Shown: positions 53,581-63,088, counted from the stretch's first letter. The stretch is DNA of 64,000 bases from Nocardia fusca NBRC 14340 (GCF_001618425.1 NZ_BDCU01000049.1:1-64000); one strand, 5' to 3'. The notes: generated by a model not told the origin, from the sequence alone. Translations and numbers: made by a program.

Positions 53581-53592
53581 CTATCCGGATAG
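53581..53592. promoter_or_regulatory. Palindrome before the DoxX gene
   Basis: CTATCCGGATAG is a perfect 12-base palindrome 15 bases before the DoxX start codon, with a related sequence TTATCCAGGCTATC about 35 bases further upstream. It may be a regulator binding site near or over the start of transcription. Confidence 0.4.
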
Positions 53593-53664
53593 TTAGCCAC
53601 GGAAACAAACGGACCGAGGTCCTGTTATCCAGGCTATCGGTTGCCGCCCCGGCCCTCTAGCAAG

Positions 53665-55026
53665 CTATTCCGCCAGGAAGAAGAAATATCCGAGGAATAT
53701 CAGGGTCAGCACCCACATCACCGGATGCACCTCGCGGATCCGGCCGCGGGCCACCATCACCACCGGGTAGAAGATCATTCCCATGGCCAGCCCGTTCGCG
53801 ATGGAGTACGTCAACGGCATCATCACGATGGTGATGAACGCCGGGACCGCGAACTCCAGCCGGGTCCAGTCGATATCCCCCAGCGACCGGGCCATGAGCA
53901 CCCCGACCACGATCAGCGCGGCCGCGGTCACCGCCCCCGACGCCGCCACCACCGAGAAGATCGGATAGCAGAACATGGCCACCGCGAACCAGGCGGCCGT
54001 CGCCACCGCGGTCAGTCCGGTCCTACCGCCCGCGGACACACCGGCTGTCGATTCCACATACGCCGTGGTGGTGGAGGTGCCGATCACCGCGCCGGCCATG
54101 GTGCCCACCGCGTCGGCGGACAGTGCGCTCGCGGCTCGCGGCAGCTCACCCTTGCTGTTCAACAGGCCCGCTTGGTTGGCGACGCCGATGAGTGTGCCCG
54201 AGGCGTCGAAGAAATCGACGAACAGCATGGTCAGCACCACCACGGCCATCTGCGCGGTGAACGCGTCGGGCAGGTGGATGATCGCCTGCCCGAAGGTCTG
54301 GTCCAGCCCCCGCGGCAGTGCCGCGACACCGTCGGGCACATCCACCAGACCGGCGACCATCCCGACCACCGCCGTCAGCACGATGCCGTACAGCACCGCC
54401 CCGTGCCACCCGCGGACCAGGAAGATCACCGTGATCACGAGGCCGAACAGCGCCAGCACCGTCGTGCCCTGGGTGAAATCGCCGAGCTTCACCAGCGTCG
54501 AATCGCTGTCGACCACGATGCCCGCGTTCTTGAACCCGAGAAACGCCACGAACATGCCGACGCCGGCCGCGACCGCCAGTTTCAGCTGCAGCGGGATCGC
54601 GTTGAGGATCTTCTCCCGGATCCTGGTCACCGCGAGTACGAAGAAGATCACACCCGACAGGAATGTGCCCGACAGCGCGACCTGCCAGGGAATCCCCATA
54701 CCCAGCACCACCGAGAACGCGAAGAACGCGTTCAGGCCCATCCCCGGCGCCAGCGCGATCGGATACCGCGCCCACAACCCCATGACCAGGGACCCGGCCA
54801 CCGCCGAGACCGCGGTCGCGGTGAACACGGCCTGGGTCGGGATGCCCTGGTCGCCCAGTGCGCCCTGGTCACCCAGGATGGACGGGTTGACCGCCAGCAC
54901 GTAACACATGGCCAGGAACGTCACCGTGCCCGCCATGAGCTCGCGCCGCATGGTCGACCCGTGCACCCCGACAGCGAAATATGTATCGATCCGCCCGCGG
55001 GTCCGGGTCAGAAGATCGGTGGCCAT
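53665..55026 (-). CDS. NCS2-family purine permease (AzgA/PbuG-like)
   Basis: The product is 453 residues with about 12 membrane segments. AzgA-type features are TYFAVGVHGSTMRRELMAGT, the NPSILGD segment, LAPGMGLNAFFAFSVV, FVDFFDASGTLIGVANQAGL and GTSTTTAYVESTAGVSAGGR (conserved NCS2 motif). It is expected to import adenine, guanine or hypoxanthine with protons. The ATG at 55026 gives normal length and follows GGAGGTCCC. Confidence 0.92.
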   Translation of the reverse strand: MATDLLTRTRGRIDTYFAVGVHGSTMRRELMAGTVTFLAMCYVLAVNPSILGDQGALGDQGIPTQAVFTATAVSAVAGSLVMGLWARYPIALAPGMGLNAFFAFSVVLGMGIPWQVALSGTFLSGVIFFVLAVTRIREKILNAIPLQLKLAVAAGVGMFVAFLGFKNAGIVVDSDSTLVKLGDFTQGTTVLALFGLVITVIFLVRGWHGAVLYGIVLTAVVGMVAGLVDVPDGVAALPRGLDQTFGQAIIHLPDAFTAQMAVVVLTMLFVDFFDASGTLIGVANQAGLLNSKGELPRAASALSADAVGTMAGAVIGTSTTTAYVESTAGVSAGGRTGLTAVATAAWFAVAMFCYPIFSVVAASGAVTAAALIVVGVLMARSLGDIDWTRLEFAVPAFITIVMMPLTYSIANGLAMGMIFYPVVMVARGRIREVHPVMWVLTLIFLGYFFFLAE

Positions 55027-55368
55027 GGGACCTCCAGTCGGCTGGATATGACACCCGCCCACGCGCGGACGGGGAGCGGACCGGAGTCCGGCAGGAACTC
55101 GCCGGGCACCGCTCCGGCCGATACCCGGCGCGTACGCACCGAACCGAACCAGAAGGCGACAGCCCCGTATGCCCCCAACCGGTGAGCGCAGTACACAGTG
55201 GGAGGTCCGGCGCCCGGCAGCGCCAGTGTGGAACGGTATCCGATACCCGTGCGAACCGAAGTCGCCACCTCCCCGGCCCGTGTGGCCCGCCACCCGGGCC
55301 GGCGGGAGCGACGCGATCCCGAGTGACGTGGCGGAGCCGCGGGTCGCTCGCTTCCCCGGCGCCCGCGG
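55027..55368. other. Gap between permease and glgP, nothing recognised
   Basis: This 342-base stretch is upstream of the permease gene (minus strand) and downstream of glgP. I see no gene, no convincing purine riboswitch and no terminator with a U-tract. Confidence 0.5.
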
Positions 55369-57906
55369 TCAGGCGTTGACCACCCGGCCCAGCTCCGCGG
55401 GTGTGGCGAGCAGATCGTGTACCGGCAGCACCCGGACCGTGTAGCCCACCGCACCCGAGCGCGGTAGCGGAGTCTCGACGGTGAAGACCGTCAGCGCGGA
55501 TTCGGCGGACACCATTCCGGTGCAGGACATCGTGACGGTACCGGTGTCGGTCAGCTCGTCCTCGGGCGTGACCCGCCCGAGCACGGCCTGAACCGTCACG
55601 TCGTCGGGCCCGAGACCACCGAGGTCCACCCGTGCGGTCAACGACAGCGGCGCCCCGATCACGGGGGCGTCCGGAAGACCGGCCGCGTCCACCTGCACCA
55701 CCCGCACCCGCGGCCACGCGTTGTCCACCCGCCTGCGGTATTCGGCGATTTCCCGCGCACCCCGCAGGTTCTCCCCGGTGACCCGCCGGGACGCCGCGGC
55801 GGCCGGCAGGTAGTAGCGCTCGGTGTACTCGCGCACCATCCGGTCCGCCAGCACTTCCGGCCCGAGAACGCGCAGCGTGTGACGCACCATCTCGACCCAG
55901 CGGCCCGGGACGCCGGCCGCGTCGCGCGCGTAGAAACGCGGCGCGACCGTCCGCTCCATCAGTTCGTAGAGTGCGCTCGCCTCCAGATCGTCGCGACGAT
56001 CATCGGACACGCCGTCGGCGGTCGGGATCGCCCACCCGTTCTCGCCGTCGAACATCTCGTCCCACCAGCCGTCGCGGATCGACAGGTTCAACCCACCGTT
56101 GAGAGCCGATTTCATCCCGGACGTCCCGCATGCCTCCAACGGCCGAAGCGGGTTGTTCAGCCACACATCACACCCCCAGTACAGGTACCGGGCCATGGAT
56201 ATGTCGTAATCGGGCAGGAAGACGATCCGGTGGCGCACCACCGGATCGTCGGCGAACCGCACCACCTGCTGGATCAGCGCCTTACCGCCCTCGTCCGCGG
56301 GATGACTCTTGCCCGCCACCACCAACTGCACGGGCCGGTCGGGGTCCAGCAGCAGATCCCGCAACCGCCGCGGATCGCGCAGCATCAGGGTCAGCCGCTT
56401 GTAGGTCGGGACGCGGCGGGCGAAGCCGATGGTCAGCACCTCGGGATCGAATACCGAATCCACCCATGACAGTTCGGCCTCGGCCGCTCCCCGCTGCCGC
56501 CACGACTCGCGCAACCGCCGCCGCACCTCCCGCACCAGCTTCGCGCGCAGCGTCCCGCGGATCGCCCAGAGCCGCTCCGGCGCCAGCTCACCCAGCGCCT
56601 CCCAGATTCGCGGACAGTCGGCGGTATCGAGCCCCTCCCCCCACTCCCGGGCGGCCCAGGTGGGCGCGTGCACACCGTTGGTCACCGAACCGATCGGCAC
56701 CTCGGCGGCATCGAAACCGGGCCACAGCGAGTCGAACATGCTCCGGCTCACCGCGCCGTGCAGGCGGGAGACCCCGTTCGCGCGCTGCGCCAGCCGCAAA
56801 CCCATATGGGCCATATTGAACACCGCGGGATCGTCCTCCCGGCCCAGTGCGATGATCCGGTCCACCGTGATCCCGGGCAGCAGCGGCGATTCCGATTCCC
56901 CCGACGACCCGCCGAAATACCGGTGTACCAGCGAGACCGGGAACCGGTCGATCCCGGCCGGCACCGGCGTGTGCGTGGTGAACACGGTTCCTGCGCGCAC
57001 CGCCGCCAGCGCGGTATCGAAATCGTGGCCCGCGGCCAGATACTCCCGGATCCGCTCCAGTCCCAGAAAACCCGCGTGGCCCTCGTTCATATGGAAGACC
57101 TCGGGGTCCGGGAGCCCGGTGGCCGCGGTGTAGGCCCGGACTGCCCGCACGCCGCCGATACCGGCGAGGATCTCCTGCTCGATCCGGTGTCCTTGGTCGC
57201 CGCCGTAGAGCCGGTCGGTCACCGACCGCAGCTCCGGATCGTTGGCCGCGATATCGGAGTCCAGCAGTAGCAGCGGCACCCGTCCCACCTGCGCGATCCA
57301 TACCCGCGCCGCCAGCACACGCCGGTCCGGCAGCGCCACGTGCACCAGCACCGGCGCGCCGTCGGCGGTCAACAACCGCAACGGCAGCCCCTGCGGATCC
57401 AGCGCCGGATACCGCTCGACCTGCCGGCCGTCGGCGGCCAGAGACTGCCGGAAATACCCGGACCGGTACAGCAGCCCCACCCCGATCAGCGGCAACCCCA
57501 GATCCGATGCCGCCTTGAGATGGTCCCCGGCCAGGATGCCGAGCCCACCCGAATAGTTGGGCAGCGCCTCGGTCACCCCGAACTCCATCGAGAAGTAGGC
57601 GATCCCCCGCACCCCCGCGTCCGGGACCGGGCGATCCAGATACGCCCGCAGATCCGCGGCCACCGCGTCGACCCGCGCACAGAACTCCGCGTCACCGGCG
57701 AGTTCGTCCAACCGCTCCGGCGCCACTTCCCCCAGCATCCGTACCGGATCGTGCCCGGTCTCCGCCCACCGGCGCGGGTCCAGGGCGGCGAACACATCCT
57801 GGGTCGGACCGTGCCACGACCAGCGCAGATTGGTGGAGAGCTCGCCCAGCGCAGCCAGCCGCTCCGGCAGGTGGGCGCGGACGGTGAACCGACGCAGTGC
57901 CTTCAT
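55369..57906 (-). CDS. glgP: Alpha-glucan (maltodextrin) phosphorylase GlgP
   Basis: The product is 845 residues of the actinobacterial GlgP type (DUF3417 N-terminus: MKALRRFTVRAHLPERLAAL). The PLP lysine is in ACGTSGMKSALNGGLN, and NYSGGLGILAGDHLKAASDL (glycan phosphorylase signature) lies near residue 120. It releases glucose-1-phosphate from alpha-glucans. The start at 57906 is fixed by family homology; the open frame upstream runs only through the repeat. It is divergent from glgE across about 600 bases of repeats. Confidence 0.95.
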   Translation of the reverse strand: MKALRRFTVRAHLPERLAALGELSTNLRWSWHGPTQDVFAALDPRRWAETGHDPVRMLGEVAPERLDELAGDAEFCARVDAVAADLRAYLDRPVPDAGVRGIAYFSMEFGVTEALPNYSGGLGILAGDHLKAASDLGLPLIGVGLLYRSGYFRQSLAADGRQVERYPALDPQGLPLRLLTADGAPVLVHVALPDRRVLAARVWIAQVGRVPLLLLDSDIAANDPELRSVTDRLYGGDQGHRIEQEILAGIGGVRAVRAYTAATGLPDPEVFHMNEGHAGFLGLERIREYLAAGHDFDTALAAVRAGTVFTTHTPVPAGIDRFPVSLVHRYFGGSSGESESPLLPGITVDRIIALGREDDPAVFNMAHMGLRLAQRANGVSRLHGAVSRSMFDSLWPGFDAAEVPIGSVTNGVHAPTWAAREWGEGLDTADCPRIWEALGELAPERLWAIRGTLRAKLVREVRRRLRESWRQRGAAEAELSWVDSVFDPEVLTIGFARRVPTYKRLTLMLRDPRRLRDLLLDPDRPVQLVVAGKSHPADEGGKALIQQVVRFADDPVVRHRIVFLPDYDISMARYLYWGCDVWLNNPLRPLEACGTSGMKSALNGGLNLSIRDGWWDEMFDGENGWAIPTADGVSDDRRDDLEASALYELMERTVAPRFYARDAAGVPGRWVEMVRHTLRVLGPEVLADRMVREYTERYYLPAAAASRRVTGENLRGAREIAEYRRRVDNAWPRVRVVQVDAAGLPDAPVIGAPLSLTARVDLGGLGPDDVTVQAVLGRVTPEDELTDTGTVTMSCTGMVSAESALTVFTVETPLPRSGAVGYTVRVLPVHDLLATPAELGRVVNA

Positions 57907-57932
57907 CCGCCCGAGCTTAGCTGTGTATATTT

Positions 57933-58043
57933 GCGCGCCTGCGGCGCGCGGGTCGGGGCCCTGTGACCCCGATTCTTCCCTCCTCCGCTCAGTCGCTGCG
58001 CTCCCTCGCTCCGTCGGTCCAGAATCGGGGGCGGGCCCCGACC
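57933..58043. repeat. Dispersed palindromic element (copy B)
   Basis: The small hairpin GCGCGCC-TGC-GGCGCGC (57933-57949) is followed by the 93-base palindrome 57951-58043 with ends GGTCGGGGCCC and GGGCCCCGACC. It is inverted relative to copy C and differs from it at one base. It lies between the divergent glgP and glgE genes, just 27 bases from the glgP start, so it must lie in or near promoters. Confidence 0.85.
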
Positions 58044-58447
58044 ACTGAGGTAGACCCTCCGGAAAAGACAGAAGGTGCATGCTGTCGTGCACCTCGACCA
58101 GCCTGAGGAGGCTCACGTGACTGTCAGTGCTCAATGATCGCCATTCTCTGGACGGTCGACTGCACACGCTCAGTCGCTACGCTCCTTCGCTCCGTCGGTC
58201 CAGAACCGGGGGCGGGCCCCGACCGTGGAGGTAGCCCATCCGGAATAGACAGAAGTGCATGCTGCCGTGCGCCTCGACCAGCCTGAGGAGGCTCACAGCC
58301 CTGTAAGTGCTCAATGGTCACCGACCCATGAACGGTGGACTGCACACGCTCAGTCGCTGCGCTCCTTCGCTCTGTCGCTCCAGAACCGGGGGCGGGCCCC
58401 GACCATGGAGGTAGACCGTCCAGAGAAGACAGAACAGGCACGCCGCC
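58044..58447. repeat. Tandem array of about 180-base units before glgE
   Basis: Two units (58044-58224, 181 bases; 58225-58404, 180 bases) and the first 43 bases of a third follow copy B directly. Each starts near GGAGGTAG and ends in GGGCGGGCCCCGACC, the right end of the palindromic element. Units differ at scattered positions. A related unit opens the window at 4-184. The frame in front of glgE is open through the third unit but is not considered coding. Confidence 0.85.
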
Positions 58448-58502
58448 GACTTCACTCGCGCCGGTTTCCGCTACCGATGTCGTTGGCAATAACGTGGTGA
58501 GG

Positions 58503-60506
58503 ATGACCGGCCGCATCGCCATCGATGACACCGCCCCGCACATCCCCGGCGGCTACCCCGCGAAGGCCGTGGTCGGGGAGGTTTTCCCAGTGCGTGCCGT
58601 GGTGTGGCGGGACGGGCACGGCGCGGTCGGCGCCACCCTGGCGGTGCGTGCGCCGGGCTCGTCGCGTGCGCTCCGTGTCCCGATGACCCCCGACTACGAA
58701 CCCGATGTCTTCAACGGTGCCTTCACGCCCACGGCGCCCGGGGTGTGGCATTTCCGGATCGAGGGCTGGGCGGATTCCCTCGCGACCTGGCGGTCGGCGG
58801 TGGAGGCGAAACTGGCGGTCGGGCAGAGCGCGGCAGATCTGGACAACGATCTGGAGATCGGGGCCCGGCTGCTGGACCGGGCGGCGCAGGCGGTACCGAA
58901 GCGGGAGTTCGAGCGGCTGCGGGCGGCCGCGGCCGCGCTCCGCGGCGCCGACCCACTCCCGGCGCGGGTGGCTCCGGCGTTCACCGACGAGGTCACCGAG
59001 ATCCTGCGGCGGACGCCGCTGCGGGAGCTGCTCACGCGCGGGCCGCAGTATTCGGTGCTGGTGGAGCGCCCGCGGGCCCGCACCGGGTCCTGGTACGAGT
59101 TCTTCCCCCGTTCGACCGGCGGGCGCGACGCCGACGGGTCCCCGGTGCACGGCACCTTCGCGACCGCCGCGAACGAACTGCCTCGTATCGCGTCGATGGG
59201 TTTCGATGTGGTCTACCTGCCGCCGATCCATCCCATCGGCGTGGTGAACCGCAAAGGCCGCAACAACGCGCTCACCGCGGGCCCCGGCGATGTCGGCTCA
59301 CCGTGGGCGATCGGTTCGGCCGAGGGCGGTCACGACGCGTTCCACCCGCAACTGGGTACCGAGGCCGATTTCACCGCCTTCGTCCGCACCGCGACGGACC
59401 TCGGCCTCGAGGTCGCGCTGGATCTGGCCCTACAGTGCGCGCCCGACCATCCGTGGGTGCGCGCGCATCCGGAATGGTTCATCACGCTGCCCGACGGCAC
59501 CATCGCCTACGCCGAGAACCCACCCAAGAAGTACCAGGACATCTATCCGCTCGATTTCGACCACGACCCGGACGGCCTGTACGCCGAGGTACTGCGGGTG
59601 GTGCGGTACTGGGTCGGGCTCGGCGTGAAGATCTTCCGGGTCGACAACCCGCACACCAAACCGGCCGACTTCTGGGAGTGGCTGATCGCCGCGGTGCGCC
59701 GCACGGATCCGGACGTGATCTTCCTATCCGAGGCGTTCACCTATCCCGCGCGGCTCTACGGTCTCGCGCGACGCGGTTTCAGTCAGTCCTACACCTATTT
59801 CACCTGGCGCACGCACAAGCACGAGCTCATCGAATTCGGTCTGGAGCTCGCCGCCAAAGCCGACGAAGCCCGGCCCAACCTCTTCGTCAATACGCCCGAC
59901 ATCCTGCATGAGAGCCTGCAACACGGCGGTCCGGGGATGTTCGCGATCCGCGCGGTCCTCGCCGCGACCCTGGGCCCCAGCTGGGGGGTGTACTCGGGTT
60001 ACGAACTGTACGAGCACCGGGCGGTGCGCCCCGGTAGCGAGGAGTATCTGGACTCGGAGAAGTACGAGCTGCGACCGCGCCCGTTCGCCGAGGCCCGCGC
60101 CCGCGGCGAATCCCTCGAACCGCTGCTCACCCGGCTCAACGAGATCCGCCGCCGGCATCCGGCGTTACAGCAACTGCGCTGCCTGCACTTTCACCACATC
60201 GACAACGACAACCTGCTCGCGTATTCGAAGACCGATCCCGCGACCGGCGACGCGGTCCTGGTGGTGGTGAACCTGAACCCCTTCACCGCCGAACAGGGCA
60301 TGCTGTCGCTGGACCTGCCCGCCGTCGGCCGGGAATGGCACGACCACCCGGTGGTCCACGACGAGATCAGCGGCGAGCAGTACCACTGGGCACAGACCAA
60401 CTACATCCGGCTCGATCCCGCGCACGCGGTCGCCCACATCATCGCGCTGCCCCCGGTGCCCCATCACGCCCGCGCCGCCCTGGCGTACCGGCGCGGGTTC
60501 CGGTGA
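58503..60506 (+). CDS. glgE: Maltose-1-phosphate maltosyltransferase GlgE
   Basis: The product is 667 residues of the GH13 GlgE type, which extends alpha-1,4-glucan from maltose-1-phosphate. The nucleophile is Asp in VKIFRVDNPHTKPADFW, the acid/base Glu is in FLSEAFTYPARLYGLARRG, and GSWYEFFPRSTGG is a conserved GlgE segment. The ATG at 58503 matches the family start (RIAIDDTAP); GTG 58497 is possible. It lies 4 bases before glgB. treS and pep2/mak, which supply maltose-1-phosphate, are not in the window. Confidence 0.95.
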   Translation: MTGRIAIDDTAPHIPGGYPAKAVVGEVFPVRAVVWRDGHGAVGATLAVRAPGSSRALRVPMTPDYEPDVFNGAFTPTAPGVWHFRIEGWADSLATWRSAVEAKLAVGQSAADLDNDLEIGARLLDRAAQAVPKREFERLRAAAAALRGADPLPARVAPAFTDEVTEILRRTPLRELLTRGPQYSVLVERPRARTGSWYEFFPRSTGGRDADGSPVHGTFATAANELPRIASMGFDVVYLPPIHPIGVVNRKGRNNALTAGPGDVGSPWAIGSAEGGHDAFHPQLGTEADFTAFVRTATDLGLEVALDLALQCAPDHPWVRAHPEWFITLPDGTIAYAENPPKKYQDIYPLDFDHDPDGLYAEVLRVVRYWVGLGVKIFRVDNPHTKPADFWEWLIAAVRRTDPDVIFLSEAFTYPARLYGLARRGFSQSYTYFTWRTHKHELIEFGLELAAKADEARPNLFVNTPDILHESLQHGGPGMFAIRAVLAATLGPSWGVYSGYELYEHRAVRPGSEEYLDSEKYELRPRPFAEARARGESLEPLLTRLNEIRRRHPALQQLRCLHFHHIDNDNLLAYSKTDPATGDAVLVVVNLNPFTAEQGMLSLDLPAVGREWHDHPVVHDEISGEQYHWAQTNYIRLDPAHAVAHIIALPPVPHHARAALAYRRGFR

Positions 60507-60510
60507 CGCC

Positions 60511-62670
60511 GTGCTGGATCGCCGCGACCTACTGCTCCTCGCCGCGGGCACCCACCCCGACCCGCATACGGTGCTCGGCGCGCACCCACACCCCGACGGC
60601 ACCGCGGTACGAGTGCTGCGCCCCGCCGCGGAATCGGTATCGGTGCTGGTCGGCGGGGTCGATCATCCGCTGGGCTCGCTGGGGCACGGCGTCTTCACGG
60701 CCGTGCTGCCGTACCCCGAGATCCTCGACTACCGCGTCGTCACCGTGCACCCCCACCGACCGGCCACCGTAACCGCCGACGGTTACCGCTTCCTGCCCAC
60801 CCTCGGCGAGCTGGACCTGCACCTCATCGGCGAGGGCCGGCACGAACGATTGTGGGAGGTACTGGGCGCGCATCCGCGTACCTATCGAGGTCTCGACGGT
60901 GAAGTCGCCGGTGTCTCCTTCGCGGTCTGGGCGCCGAACGCCCGCGGCGTCACCGTGTTCGGCGATTTCGACCGCTGGCAGGGCGGTACCTGGCCGATGC
61001 GCTCGCTCGGGGGGTCGGGAGTGTGGGAGGTCTTCGTCCCCGGCGCCGCGCCCGGCGACCGCTACAAGTACCGGGTGCACGGGGCCGACGGACGGATCAC
61101 CGATCACGCCGACCCGCTCGCGCTCGCCACCGAGGTCCCCCCGGCCACCGCGTCCGTCGTCACCACGACCGCGCACCGCTGGACCGACCAGGACTGGCTC
61201 ACCGCCCGCAGCCACACCGATCCGGCCCGTGCCCCGTTCAGTGTCTTCGAAGTACATCTCGCGTCCTGGCGTCCGGGACTGGACTACCGCGAACTCGCCA
61301 CCGAACTCAGCGAATACGTACGCGGGCTCGGTTTCACCCATGTCGAACTGCTGCCGGTGGCCGAACATCCCTTCGGCGGGTCCTGGGGATATCAGGTCAC
61401 CTCGTACTACGCCCCGACCGCACGCTTCGGCAGCCCGGACGACTTCCGCGCCTTCGTCGACCATATGCACGCCGACGGTATCGGCGTCATCCTCGACTGG
61501 GTTCCCGCGCATTTCCCGCGCGACGCTTGGGCACTGGCGCGTTTCGACGGCACCCCCCTGTACGAACACCCGGACCCGCGCCGCGGCGAACAGCCCGAAT
61601 GGGGCACCTACGTGTTCGACTACGGACGGCCCGAAGTACGCAACTTCCTGGTCGCCAACGCGCGGTTCTGGGTCGAGGAGTTCCATATCGACGGCCTGCG
61701 CGTCGACGCGGTCGCGGCCATGCTCTACCTCGACTACGCCCGGCCCGGCGGCGGCTGGGAACCCAATGTCCACGGCGGCCGCGAGAACCTGGAGGCCGTC
61801 GCCTTCCTCACCGAACTCAACGACAGCCTGCACGCCGCGTATCCGGGTGTCGTCACCATCGCCGAGGAATCCACCACTTGGGCCGGCGTCACCCGCGCCA
61901 CCGAGGTCGGCGGGCTCGGCTTCTCCATGAAATGGAATATGGGGTGGATGCACGACACTCTCGGCTATCTGGGCCGGGACCCCGTGCACCGCACCTGGCA
62001 CCACAACGAGATCACCTTCTCGCTCATGTACGCGTGGAGCGAGAACTATGTCCTGCCCATCAGCCACGACGAGGTCGTGCACGGCAAAGGCACACTGTGG
62101 ACCCGGATGCCCGGCGACGAGTTCGCCAAAGCCGGCGGGGTCCGCGCGCTGCTCGCCTACATGTGGGCCCACCCGGGCAAGCAACTGCTGTTCATGGGCC
62201 AGGAGTTCGGGCACTACCGCGAATGGTGGCACGACCACAGTCTCGACTGGCACGAACTCGACAATCCGCTGCACCGCGGTATCCAACTGCTGGTCGCCGA
62301 CCTCAACCGGGCATACCGCGACCATCCCGCCCTCTGGAGCCAGGACACCACCCCCGGCGGCCACTCCTGGATCACCGCCGACGACCGGGAGTCCAACGTT
62401 CTCGCGTTCCTCCGCCACGGCGCCGACGGCAGCACGGTCGCCTGTATCTGCAATTTCTCCGGCGCCACCTACCGTGACTACCGGATCGGGCTGCCCGCCG
62501 CCGGGCACTGGACAGAAATCCTGAACACCGACGCGCTCGAGTACGGCGGCACCGGCTCGGGCAATCTCGGCGTGGTACACGCCGACCCGGTCAGCCGCCA
62601 CGACCGTCCCGCATCGGCCGCGCTCACGCTGGGCCCGCTCAGCGTCGTCTGGCTGACCCCGCGCCCCTGA
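60511..62670 (+). CDS. glgB: 1,4-alpha-glucan branching enzyme GlgB
   Basis: The product is 719 residues with an N-terminal CBM48-type region and a GH13 catalytic domain. Catalytic residues are Asp in DGLRVDAVAAMLYLDY, Glu in TIAEESTTW, and Asp in PISHDEVVHGKGT. It places alpha-1,6 branches in glucans made by GlgE. It starts with GTG 4 bases after glgE, so the pair forms one operon. The gap after it holds terminator-like stems and a repeat element. Confidence 0.96.
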   Translation: MLDRRDLLLLAAGTHPDPHTVLGAHPHPDGTAVRVLRPAAESVSVLVGGVDHPLGSLGHGVFTAVLPYPEILDYRVVTVHPHRPATVTADGYRFLPTLGELDLHLIGEGRHERLWEVLGAHPRTYRGLDGEVAGVSFAVWAPNARGVTVFGDFDRWQGGTWPMRSLGGSGVWEVFVPGAAPGDRYKYRVHGADGRITDHADPLALATEVPPATASVVTTTAHRWTDQDWLTARSHTDPARAPFSVFEVHLASWRPGLDYRELATELSEYVRGLGFTHVELLPVAEHPFGGSWGYQVTSYYAPTARFGSPDDFRAFVDHMHADGIGVILDWVPAHFPRDAWALARFDGTPLYEHPDPRRGEQPEWGTYVFDYGRPEVRNFLVANARFWVEEFHIDGLRVDAVAAMLYLDYARPGGGWEPNVHGGRENLEAVAFLTELNDSLHAAYPGVVTIAEESTTWAGVTRATEVGGLGFSMKWNMGWMHDTLGYLGRDPVHRTWHHNEITFSLMYAWSENYVLPISHDEVVHGKGTLWTRMPGDEFAKAGGVRALLAYMWAHPGKQLLFMGQEFGHYREWWHDHSLDWHELDNPLHRGIQLLVADLNRAYRDHPALWSQDTTPGGHSWITADDRESNVLAFLRHGADGSTVACICNFSGATYRDYRIGLPAAGHWTEILNTDALEYGGTGSGNLGVVHADPVSRHDRPASAALTLGPLSVVWLTPRP

Positions 62671-62967
62671 GCAGCCGCGCCTTCACCAGACAGGTACGAC
62701 CGACAGCGCCGAGCCGACGAAGCCCCAGAGAACGTCCGAGGAACCGAGGGGTCTCGGTGGCGACCCACCGACCTCGACGCATTGCGTCGACATCCGATCC
62801 CGGTCCCCCGGTGCCGAGTTCAACAAGGCCCATACGGGCCCGAACTGGAATACACCGAAATCGGGAATGTCCTTGTGTCGTAATCGGCAACTCAACTCAT
62901 GTAGTTGCGTCTGCATTCGCTGTCCCGGTGGCCATCCTCCGGCGCCGAGTTCAGCGAGGCCCCCAAA
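62671..62967. other. Gap after glgB with weak stem-loops
   Basis: No gene seen. AGTTC...GGCCC-ATAC-GGGCC...GAACT (62817-62846) can fold and may terminate glgB. A 23-base direct repeat with three mismatches occurs at 62809-62831 and 62940-62962 (core GCCGAGTTCA). Confidence 0.4.
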
Positions 62968-63083
62968 GGTCGAGGCCCGTCCCGCCGTTCGGTGCCCGAA
63001 GCGCATGCGCCGCAGGCGCGAGTCTCGGGCGCCGAACGGCGGGACCGAGGGGGGCCTCGACCCCGCGCGCCGAAGGCGCGCCA
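62968..63083. repeat. Dispersed palindromic element (copy E)
   Basis: A 95-base palindrome (62968-63062) has ends GGTCGAGGCCC and GGGCCTCGACC and inner arms based on CCCGCCGTTCGG. A small hairpin GCGCGCC-GAA-GGCGCGC (63065-63081) follows. It resembles copy D, including the GCGAG and CAAAGG motifs on its left. It lies between convergent glgB and the thioredoxin-like gene, 27 bases from the latter's stop. Confidence 0.8.
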
Positions 63084-63088
63084 TGGAT

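Noticed and set aside
55027..55368. Purine riboswitch upstream of the NCS2 permease
   Set aside because: I could not find the conserved three-way junction core or loop sequences in the minus-strand leader.
55369..58167. An 87-residue N-terminal extension of GlgP
   Set aside because: The extension is encoded by the repeat array, and family members start at MKALRRF (57906).
58044..58447. CRISPR array
   Set aside because: Units are about 180 bases with no alternating short repeats and unique spacers, and no cas gene is present.
58335..60506. A 56-residue N-terminal extension of GlgE
   Set aside because: The extra residues come from the tandem repeat; the same residues appear in frame at 94-190 near the window start. 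The family start fits 58503.
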